Shown here: positions 44,185 to 51,971 of the stretch, piece by piece
Layout: each line of letters opens with the position of its first letter
How positions within the stretch are numbered: position 1 is the stretch's first letter
Assembly (NCBI GenBank): GCA_016783145.1
Contig: JADHXD010000001.1
Location: 20,665 to 84,664, forward strand
DNA: 64,000 nucleotides
DNA from: Anaerolineae bacterium
GTDB lineage: Bacteria > Chloroflexota > Anaerolineae > JAFGEY01
Reading direction: 5' to 3'
Notes under the pieces: model-generated
What the model was told of the DNA's origin: nothing
The model's input: the letters and a program-made list of their open reading frames with translations, nothing else
The model's database searches: none
Translations under genes and position numbers: made by a program

Positions 44185-45909
44185 ATGGATGCAGTCGTGT
44201 GTCCCAACTGCGGAGCCGAGAACCGGCCTGAGGCCAGGTTCTGTGCCAACTGCCGGTACGACCTGGCTTCCCGCACTTTGACTGAGCAGGCCGAGCCAGC
44301 ACCCACTCGCAGACCAAGGGGCGATCTGCTGTCGGCACTTGTGGAGGTCGGAGGGAGTATCGCTGGAGGAGCGCGGGGAAAGCGGACGGGCAGCCGCCCG
44401 ACGATAAAGATCGAGCCAAGGCTCAAGGAAAGGTCGCCACAGCCCGAGCGCTTGACCAACGGCCAGCTTTACCCATCCACGATCTATCGGCGCACAGAAC
44501 CCGTTGGCCGGCATGCCGATTACTTTGTGGCCGAGGACGGTCAGGCGCATTTCCTGATCCGGGAAGTTGAGGGATTCTCCTGCGAGCGGGGCGAGATCCA
44601 CGGGCTGGTCAAGCTGTCTGCCGAGCTGCCAAGCGTACAGAACCTGATCGATGTCGTCTGCGCGGAGGATGGCCGTACGTACATGGTGCTGACACATCCA
44701 GACGCACGGTGGTACCTGCTGTCCGATCAGCTTGACCCCATTCCACCTGAACAGGCGATCGAGTGGGGCATTCAGATCGGCCAGGCCCTGGCTGGCTTGC
44801 ACCAGTACGGCTACACGCTCGGAGAAAAGCGGCAGGGCGGACTGGACAAGATACTGATCGCCGGCACTGCGGCCAGGCTGGCCGATCTGAGCACGTGCGT
44901 TCCACTGGCGACCTCTGAATCCCAGAGGCGCCAGGCCGTGCTGGACGACACGTTGTTCCTGGCCCGCGCGCTATATGCCATGGTGAGTGGGAAGGATCTG
45001 ACAACCGACTCGCAGTGGTCGCAGGAGTTGGAGCATCTGCCGCGATCGCTGCGGTCCGCGATCTCGGCTGGTGTCAGAGGCAGCTACATCAAGATGCAGG
45101 AGATGCTGGCCAACCTTGCCGGACGCAACTTGCCGCCACTGCGCCTGTCTTCGGGCAAGGCCACGCATCCCGGACGTGTTCACGAGCACAATGAGGATCA
45201 GTACTTTGCCTACGAAGTGTCCAAGGGACGCAGCGATCAGCCCCTGCCTGCATTCTACATGGTCGCCGACGGTATGGGAGGTCATCAGGCTGGAGAAGTG
45301 GCAAGCGATACGATCAGCATCGCGCTCAAAGAATGGCTGGACGAGTTCAGCGCGCGCAAATCAGGCCGCGCCACGCGCAAACTGGGCGAATTGCCCGACG
45401 AGGCGCTTCGGAGGGCGATTCAAGATGCCAATGCGGCCGTGTTCCGCCAGGCGCAGGCTCGGCAGAACGACATGGGCGCAACGGTTACGGCGGCGCTCAT
45501 CGTGGGAGAGACGGCGCACGTGGCCAACGTGGGCGACAGCCGCACATACCTGTTCCGACGGGGCAAACTCGAGCAGATCACAAAGGACCACTCGCTGGTC
45601 TACAGCCTGGCAGCCTCTGGACAGATCGATTGGGACGAGATATACACCCACCCGCAGCGGAACCAGATCTACCGCAGCCTGGGCACCGAAGCCAAAGTGA
45701 CCGTCGACGTGTTCAGCATCGACCTTCAGCCGGGTGACAGCCTGCTCCTGTGCAGCGATGGGTTGTGGGAAATGGTGCGCGACCCGCAGATCGTGAGCAT
45801 CCTGCAGCAGGCCCGCAACCCCCAGGACGCGTGCGACCAACTGATAGATGCCGCCAATCGAGGGGGTGGCAAAGACAACATTGCAGCGATCATCGTGAGA
45901 GCAGACTAG
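44185..45909 (+). CDS. Zinc ribbon-pseudokinase-PP2C phosphatase
   Basis: 574 residues, cytosolic. Zinc ribbon CPNC...CANC (6-23), a degenerate kinase-like region (about 95-310) lacking HRD and with ADLST (233-237) where DFG belongs, and a PP2C domain (325-574) with HNEDQYFAYEV, MVADGMGGHQAGEVASD, QNDMGATVTAALIVG, NVGDSRTYLFRRGK and KDNIAAIIVRAD. It is a paralogue of the transmembrane protein at 34880 without the extracellular part; both share ADLST. It likely reverses phosphorylation by the adjacent kinases, with the pseudokinase as a regulatory or docking domain. GGGGGAAAAG precedes the ATG. Confidence 0.9.
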   Translation: MDAVVCPNCGAENRPEARFCANCRYDLASRTLTEQAEPAPTRRPRGDLLSALVEVGGSIAGGARGKRTGSRPTIKIEPRLKERSPQPERLTNGQLYPSTIYRRTEPVGRHADYFVAEDGQAHFLIREVEGFSCERGEIHGLVKLSAELPSVQNLIDVVCAEDGRTYMVLTHPDARWYLLSDQLDPIPPEQAIEWGIQIGQALAGLHQYGYTLGEKRQGGLDKILIAGTAARLADLSTCVPLATSESQRRQAVLDDTLFLARALYAMVSGKDLTTDSQWSQELEHLPRSLRSAISAGVRGSYIKMQEMLANLAGRNLPPLRLSSGKATHPGRVHEHNEDQYFAYEVSKGRSDQPLPAFYMVADGMGGHQAGEVASDTISIALKEWLDEFSARKSGRATRKLGELPDEALRRAIQDANAAVFRQAQARQNDMGATVTAALIVGETAHVANVGDSRTYLFRRGKLEQITKDHSLVYSLAASGQIDWDEIYTHPQRNQIYRSLGTEAKVTVDVFSIDLQPGDSLLLCSDGLWEMVRDPQIVSILQQARNPQDACDQLIDAANRGGGKDNIAAIIVRAD

Positions 45910-45973
45910 CCTCAACCGCGTACCGACGTTGAGCGCCACCGATGGGCGCTGCGCGAGAGAGCGGAGGAATGAT

Positions 45974-47665
45974 ATGAGCATAACCTGCCCAAGCTGTGGC
46001 TCAGAGAACCGCGATGGCGCTCGTTTCTGCTCGCGGTGCGGGTCTCCCCTGAGCGCATCAGAGCTGGATGGTACCCTGATCCAGCGTACGCTCCCGGTGA
46101 CAAGCGGTCCACCGCAAGGGCCGGCTGTCTTGCCTTTCTCTTCGGCTCGCATGACGGGCATGCTGCCGCCGAACGCTGTGGTCGCCGAACGGTACGTGAT
46201 CGCGCGCAAAGTGGGGCGCGGCGGAATGGCTGCAGTGTACGACGCGATCGATACACATACAAACCGCCGCGTGGCGATCAAAGAGATGAGCGACTCTGCC
46301 CTCAGCGATCCTGCGGATCGCCAGCAGGCCCTGGTTCAGTTCCGGCAAGAAGCCGAGATGTTGGCCCGCCTCGAGCACCCTAACTTGCCCAAGGTGAGCG
46401 ACGTATTTAGCGCCGCAGGCAAGCAATACCTGGTGATGGACTTTGTCGATGGCGACACACTGGAGACCATCATGGTGAACAGCCGCACTCCCCTTCCAGA
46501 GTCAGGGGTGAAGGAGTGGGCTGCACAACTGTGCGACGTGCTGGACTATCTGCACTCTCAGGCTCCTCCGATCATCTTTCGCGATCTCAAGCCAAACAAC
46601 ATCATGATCGATCGGACTGGGCAGGTCAAGCTGATCGACTTTGGCATCGCGCGTATGTTCAAACCAGGCAAGACACACGATACGATCACGATGGGCACGG
46701 TGGGCTATGCCGCCCCTGAACAGCACGGCGGCGCACAATCGGATGCCCGCACGGACATCTATGCGATGGGTGTGACTTTGTACGTACTGCTCACCCGGTA
46801 CGATCCAGCCACCACGCCATTTCACCTGCCTCCTATGCGCCAGTTGAATCCGTACATCTCACCGACGATGGAGACGGTCATTTCGCGCGCATTGGAGCAG
46901 AACCCAGAGAGACGCTGGCAGAGAGCTCGCGACATCAAGCTCGCGATTACCGGACAGCTCCCGTCTGCAAGTCAGGCTCCCGCGCTGGTGTCTTTTCCTC
47001 CCCCACCGCCGATCGACATGCCGCCCACGCGAGCCACGCCGCGCCCACCGCAGCCATTGCGTCCGACGACCAGGCTGGTGTTGGCAGTGGCGCAGTGGTC
47101 CGGACCACAGATCGCGATAGCTCTGGGAGCTCTGGTCGTGCTGATCGTAGCCGCCCTGTGGCTGGGCACGCCGGTGCTCGCCCGCTTCCCGCTCTTCTGG
47201 AACAACGTCCCGGGCTTTGCGATCGTAGCGGCGTTGATTTATGCTGCGATCCGACGCTCGTGGACTGCTTCGCTCGCGCACTTTATGGCTGTCTTGGTCA
47301 GCGTCGTCATCACGACCCTTCGTCTGAACTACGGATACATTCCCTCGGGAAGGATCGTCCTCGCCCTGGTCGCCGCCGTCGGAAGCGGGCTGGTTATCGA
47401 GGGGTTCCTGCGCCTGCTGCCCCGCGTGCGAGGGCGCCAGCACGAAGAAAGGTGGCGCCGTGAGCTGGCATGGCTGGTGACGATGGCAACCGTGAGCGCT
47501 CTGATCGTCAACAGCATCCTCTGGGGCATCAGATGGGTGCTGAGTCCGCTGATGTGGATCAGCGGGGCACTTCTGGGTGCGCTGGGCTGGTTCCTGGGAG
47601 ATCTACTGCACCAATATATGCTCTACAGGCAGACAGGGTTCCGCCGCGGGATCGGGGGACATTGA
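45974..47665 (+). CDS. Zinc-ribbon Ser/Thr kinase with C-terminal membrane domain
   Basis: 563 residues. Zinc ribbon CPSC...CSRC (5-22), kinase about 72-335: GRGGMAAVYDA, Lys103 (AIKEM), FRDLKPNN (202-209), DFG (222-224), TMGTVGYAAPEQ, so catalytically complete. A Pro-rich linker leads to about five hydrophobic segments (about 375-560), some followed by basic loops. ATG at 45974 is preceded by GGAGGAATG; an earlier in-frame GTG-like start has no ribosome site. Tandem with the PP2C gene (64 bases) and the FHA-transporter gene (68 bases), suggesting this kinase phosphorylates the transporter. Confidence 0.92.
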   Translation: MSITCPSCGSENRDGARFCSRCGSPLSASELDGTLIQRTLPVTSGPPQGPAVLPFSSARMTGMLPPNAVVAERYVIARKVGRGGMAAVYDAIDTHTNRRVAIKEMSDSALSDPADRQQALVQFRQEAEMLARLEHPNLPKVSDVFSAAGKQYLVMDFVDGDTLETIMVNSRTPLPESGVKEWAAQLCDVLDYLHSQAPPIIFRDLKPNNIMIDRTGQVKLIDFGIARMFKPGKTHDTITMGTVGYAAPEQHGGAQSDARTDIYAMGVTLYVLLTRYDPATTPFHLPPMRQLNPYISPTMETVISRALEQNPERRWQRARDIKLAITGQLPSASQAPALVSFPPPPPIDMPPTRATPRPPQPLRPTTRLVLAVAQWSGPQIAIALGALVVLIVAALWLGTPVLARFPLFWNNVPGFAIVAALIYAAIRRSWTASLAHFMAVLVSVVITTLRLNYGYIPSGRIVLALVAAVGSGLVIEGFLRLLPRVRGRQHEERWRRELAWLVTMATVSALIVNSILWGIRWVLSPLMWISGALLGALGWFLGDLLHQYMLYRQTGFRRGIGGH

Positions 47666-47733
47666 TCTCTTGATCCCGCAGTATGACGGATCGGATAGAC
47701 TTGAGACCGCGGGTCGAGCCAAGGAATTCGACG

Positions 47734-50457
47734 ATGCCCAACTTTTGCAGGTACTGTGGCGCAAAGCTCCGCCATCCTGGTGCGTCCTTTTGCACCACGT
47801 GTGGTCGCCCTCTGCAGGCTGACGACGGCAGGACGGAGCTGCTAGACACCAACATCCCCGAACTCATCGTTGAGGAGCCGGGCAAAGCGCCCCGATCCAT
47901 CCCCCTGGCCAAGCCGCAGCTCACCATCGGACGCGCGGCAGGGAATGACATCGTGATCCAGAATCCGGTGGTATCGCGCCAGCACGCCCAGGTGGAGCAG
48001 CGTGCGGCTCACTACTGGATCTCCGATCTGGACAGCACCAATGGCGTCGCAGTCAACGGAAAGCGCATCGCGCATCGCCAGGAGTTGAGCAGTGGCGATA
48101 TCATCCGCATTGGCGATCCGCAAGGAAACTCTATCAGTCTGACGCTTCGCAGCAGCGAGGCCCGCTTTGAGGGAAACACCTCGACGTTCATAGGCAAACA
48201 CGGGCTGGGACATGCAGCCACCGTCGTCATTGGCCGTGACCCAAGCAGCGATCTAGTCCTCGACCACCCGACCGTCTCTCGACGTCACGCTCAGGTAGAG
48301 CAAACGGCACAGGGACACGATATCCGCGACCTAAACAGCATCAACGGCACGTTCGTGAACGGTCAGGCAGTGAGGCGCCCGCAGTTGCTGCAGGTAGGCG
48401 ACGTGGTACAGATCGGCCCGTTCAAGCTCGCCTATGACCGCACGGGACTCTCCCAATACGCCCCCGCAGGGAACTACCGCCTGGACGCCATCCGGTTGAG
48501 CCGCCGAGTGCCGCTGCTTGGCCCGTTCTCACCCCAGCGGCTGCTTGGGTTGAACGGCCGGCCCACGCACAGGCTCATCTTGGATGACATCAGCCTGTCG
48601 GTCTATCCTCGAGAATTCGTAGCCCTGGTGGGCGGGAGCGGGGCCGGGAAAAGCACGTTGATGAAGGCCCTCAGCGGCTTTGCGCCGGCCCAGGGGCAGA
48701 TCCTGGTCAATGGCGATGACCTCTATGCCAACTTTGCCGCCTACCGCAGCATATTGGGCTATGTGCCACAGGACGATGTGATCCACGACCACTTGTCTGT
48801 GCGCAGCGCACTGACCTATGCCGCCCGCTTGAGGCTCTCTGATGCCGGCGCCGACGAGACCGAGCGTCGCATCTCGGGCGTGCTCGAACAGGTAGAGATG
48901 ACAGAACACGCCGGCAAGCAGGTCAGCACTCTGAGCGGCGGACAGCGAAAGCGCGTGAGCATCGCTGTAGAGCTGCTGGCCGAGCCGGGTCTCTTTTTCC
49001 TCGACGAGCCCACCTCGGGCCTGGATCCAGGCCTGGAGAAAAAGATGATGTACACCCTGCGCCGGTTGGCGGACGCCGGGCGGACGATCGTGCTGGTGAC
49101 CCACGCCACAGCCAACATCACTCAATGTACGCATCTCGCCTTTCTGGCCGAAGGTCGCCTGGCCTTCTATGGCCCCCCACAGGAGGCACTGGCCTTCTTT
49201 GGCGTCGAGGACTTTCCGGACATCTATACTCGCTTGTCGCAGCCGATAGATCCGGCCCGGAATCCACTGCCGCCGCATCTCCAGCAGAATCGCCAGCAGA
49301 TGCAGGCCAGCCAGTCCGGGCGGGCACCCACGGCGGCAGAGGTATGGTCCGCGGCGTTCCGGAACTCACCCCAGTGGCAGAGATATGTCATCGGCCGTCT
49401 GCAGACCGCGAGCGCGGCGCCAGAACCGGCCACTGTTGGCCCCCAGCTCGCTCGGCAGCGAGTATCCGCGCTCCGGCAGTTCGGGATTCTGACCCAGCGC
49501 TACCTGGATCTGATCCGCCGCGACACGATGAGCCTGCTCATCCTCCTGCTGGTCATGCCCCTTATCGGGATACTGCTGCTGATCATCTCGGGTCGCCACG
49601 ACCTGGTCGGCAAGAACCAGAACGCGATCCAGACCCAGATCCAGCAGGCCATAGATGACAAGCGGGCCGAACACAACCCCGACAGGGACGATGAGCGGTT
49701 CCAGGCTTCGTACGGAGTCGCCGACAAGGCACAGCAACTGCTGTTCGTGATGGCCCTATCCGCCAACCTGCTGGGGCTCTTTGCCGCCGCGTTCGAGATC
49801 GTGAAAGAGCAGTCTATCTATGCGCGGGAGAGGATGGTCAATCTGGGGATCGTGCCCTATCTACTGTCCAAGATGGCGGTCCTGGGCCTGTTTGCGGCAC
49901 TGCAGTGTCTCCTGCTCTTGCTGGTCGTGCGTCTCAAGGTCAAATACCCGCCCAAGGGCGTGTTCTTGCCCGCCCCGATCGAGATGTATGTCACGATGCT
50001 GCTGGCCACGCTGGCGAGCACCAGTATGGGTCTGCTGATCTCGGCGCTGGTGCGCAGCACCAACACGGTGATCTATGTGATTCTGTTCGTCCTCTTTGTA
50101 CAGATCATCTTTGCTGGCGCAGCGTTTGAGCTGCCGCCGCTTGCAGAGCCGGTCTCGTACCTGACGACGACCCGATGGACGCTGGAGGCCCTGGGTAGCA
50201 CGGCGAACATGGAGGCCCTCAGTGACAAGGGCGTGAGCTGCGTGGAATTCGAAGATGAGATGATCAGACGTGGGATGGGCGAGCCCGAAGCTCCCTGCGA
50301 GACAGGTCAGATGAGGCAGCCCGTCAAGTTCCCGTTCTACGTGGTCTATGAGCACACGACCCAGTCGCTGGTGCGTCACTGGCTGGCGCTGGGCACATTC
50401 GCATTCGTCCTGTCTGGGCTCGCTGCCATCGTCCAAAAGAAAAAGGACGCGATCTAG
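47734..50457 (+). CDS. Zinc ribbon-FHA-FHA-ABC transporter (ABCG/Rv1747-like)
   Basis: 907 residues. Zinc ribbon CRYC...CTTC (5-23); FHA1 (about 55-140; LTIGRAAGNDIVIQNP, VSRQHAQV, STNGVAVNG), FHA2 (about 160-235; VVIGRDPSSDLVLDHP, VSRRHAQV, SINGTFVNG); ATP-binding domain with GGSGAGKST (300-308), LSGGQRKRVSIA and LFFLDEPTSGLDP; C-terminal ABC2-type membrane domain (about 585-907, six helices). Same order as mycobacterial Rv1747, an exporter controlled by kinase PknF through FHA-pThr binding. So the adjacent kinases probably gate export here. AAGGA precedes the ATG at 47734. Confidence 0.92.
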   Translation: MPNFCRYCGAKLRHPGASFCTTCGRPLQADDGRTELLDTNIPELIVEEPGKAPRSIPLAKPQLTIGRAAGNDIVIQNPVVSRQHAQVEQRAAHYWISDLDSTNGVAVNGKRIAHRQELSSGDIIRIGDPQGNSISLTLRSSEARFEGNTSTFIGKHGLGHAATVVIGRDPSSDLVLDHPTVSRRHAQVEQTAQGHDIRDLNSINGTFVNGQAVRRPQLLQVGDVVQIGPFKLAYDRTGLSQYAPAGNYRLDAIRLSRRVPLLGPFSPQRLLGLNGRPTHRLILDDISLSVYPREFVALVGGSGAGKSTLMKALSGFAPAQGQILVNGDDLYANFAAYRSILGYVPQDDVIHDHLSVRSALTYAARLRLSDAGADETERRISGVLEQVEMTEHAGKQVSTLSGGQRKRVSIAVELLAEPGLFFLDEPTSGLDPGLEKKMMYTLRRLADAGRTIVLVTHATANITQCTHLAFLAEGRLAFYGPPQEALAFFGVEDFPDIYTRLSQPIDPARNPLPPHLQQNRQQMQASQSGRAPTAAEVWSAAFRNSPQWQRYVIGRLQTASAAPEPATVGPQLARQRVSALRQFGILTQRYLDLIRRDTMSLLILLLVMPLIGILLLIISGRHDLVGKNQNAIQTQIQQAIDDKRAEHNPDRDDERFQASYGVADKAQQLLFVMALSANLLGLFAAAFEIVKEQSIYARERMVNLGIVPYLLSKMAVLGLFAALQCLLLLLVVRLKVKYPPKGVFLPAPIEMYVTMLLATLASTSMGLLISALVRSTNTVIYVILFVLFVQIIFAGAAFELPPLAEPVSYLTTTRWTLEALGSTANMEALSDKGVSCVEFEDEMIRRGMGEPEAPCETGQMRQPVKFPFYVVYEHTTQSLVRHWLALGTFAFVLSGLAAIVQKKKDAI

Positions 50458-50488
50458 GGACGCTCGACGTTTGGCAAAGGAGCAGTCA

Positions 50489-51913
50489 ATGACCCTTTCT
50501 GTGGGACAGTTCGTTCAGAATCGGTACCGGATCGAGGCCCTGCTGGGGCAGGGCGGCTTTGGTGCGGTATACCGTGCGTTGGACCTCAACATCAACTACG
50601 TGGTGGCCCTCAAGGAGAACCTGGATGCATCGCCGGAAGCTGAGCGCCAGTTTGCACGAGAGGCGGCACTCCTGGTACGCCTGCGCCACCCCTCCCTGCC
50701 GCGTGTCACAGACACCTTTGTCGTCCCCGGTCAGGGCCGCTACCTGGTTATGGACTTTGTGGAGGGGCAGGATCTGCAGGATATGCTCGACCGCTACGGT
50801 TCCCTCGACGAGGCGCGAGCGATGGCCTGGATGAGCCAGGTGTTGGACGCGCTCGCCTATCTGCACAGCCAGAACCCGCCCATCATTCACCGTGACGTCA
50901 AGCCAGCCAACATCCGGGTCACGCCGGACGGGCGGGCCGTGCTGGTGGACTTTGGCATCGCCAAGCTCTACGACCCCCGCCTGCTGACAACATCTGGCGC
51001 GCGCGCGGTGACCCCTGGCTATTCGCCTTGGGAGCAGTACGGACATGGCGGCACGGATGCCCGGTCTGACGTGTACGCTGCCGGGGCCACACTGTACGCC
51101 CTGCTGACAGGCCAGGTGCCACCAGAATCCCTGGCCCTGATGGGTGGCACAGAGCGCGCCGTGGCTCCCCGGGCGATCAACCCCCGCCTGTCCCCCAATG
51201 TTGAGGCCATCATCCAACGAGCGATGACCACTCAGCCCACCGGTCGCTATCAAGATGCCGGGCAGATGCGACAGGCTCTGGCGGCGCGACCACAGCAGCA
51301 GCCGGGCGTCCAGCCTCCGGCCTGGCAGGCGAACGTGACACTCGGCTCCAGCACGCCTGCCAGACAACCGCCGGTCGCCCGTCCTCAAGTGGCCGCACCG
51401 GCTGTGGCTCATCCTGCGCCAGGCTCGGTCGCTGCTGGTCTGCCCGTGGGCATGGAGGTGGCGGACCTCGGGTCGCGCTTTGTCGCTTTCCTGGTCGATG
51501 GCGTCCTCTCCACCGTGATTGCCACCCTCGCCTCGATCCCCTGTTGGATAGTGGCCGTGCTCCTCAGCGAAGAGATCTCTTCAGATGCGGACACCTTCTT
51601 GCTGCTTGGCATCGCGGCTGTCGGGACCCTCGCGGCATGCTGGTACCGGGTCCACTTTCACGCCAAGACTGGCCAGACTCCCGGGAAGCGATGGCTGCAC
51701 ATCAAGGTGGTCGGTGAAGATGGCAAGCCGATCAGCAGAAAGCGGGCCTTGGTGCGCGTCCTGTTCTTCTGGATTTTGCCCGGGCTCGCGAGCGCGTTCA
51801 CCTTTGGGCTGAGCTGCCTGATCTGGATCATGCCCCTGTTCGGCGCAAAGCACCTTGGGCTGCACGACGTGGTCGCCAAGACGCTCGTGGTCAAGGCGCA
51901 GCCCGAGCCCTAG
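50489..51913 (+). CDS. Ser/Thr kinase-RDD membrane protein
   Basis: 474 residues. Kinase about 8-275: GQGGFGAVYRALD, Lys42 (ALKEN), HRDVKPAN (134-141), DFG (154-156), YSPWEQYGHGGTDARSDVYA. After a Pro/Ala linker (285-330) a membrane domain of RDD type with three to four helices (VADLGSRFVAFLVDGVLS, FHAKTGQTPGKRWLHIKV near 395-415). ATG at 50489 follows AAAGGAG; the long upstream frame overlaps the transporter gene and is not used. It lacks the zinc ribbon found in its neighbours. RDD domains are often in ion-related or transport proteins, so this kinase may sense a membrane signal. Confidence 0.92.
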   Translation: MTLSVGQFVQNRYRIEALLGQGGFGAVYRALDLNINYVVALKENLDASPEAERQFAREAALLVRLRHPSLPRVTDTFVVPGQGRYLVMDFVEGQDLQDMLDRYGSLDEARAMAWMSQVLDALAYLHSQNPPIIHRDVKPANIRVTPDGRAVLVDFGIAKLYDPRLLTTSGARAVTPGYSPWEQYGHGGTDARSDVYAAGATLYALLTGQVPPESLALMGGTERAVAPRAINPRLSPNVEAIIQRAMTTQPTGRYQDAGQMRQALAARPQQQPGVQPPAWQANVTLGSSTPARQPPVARPQVAAPAVAHPAPGSVAAGLPVGMEVADLGSRFVAFLVDGVLSTVIATLASIPCWIVAVLLSEEISSDADTFLLLGIAAVGTLAACWYRVHFHAKTGQTPGKRWLHIKVVGEDGKPISRKRALVRVLFFWILPGLASAFTFGLSCLIWIMPLFGAKHLGLHDVVAKTLVVKAQPEP

Positions 51914-51971
51914 AGCGAAAGGACAAGGTTGCGATGGCGTTTCCCGGCAGTCGAGGAGACGGAGACGTACT

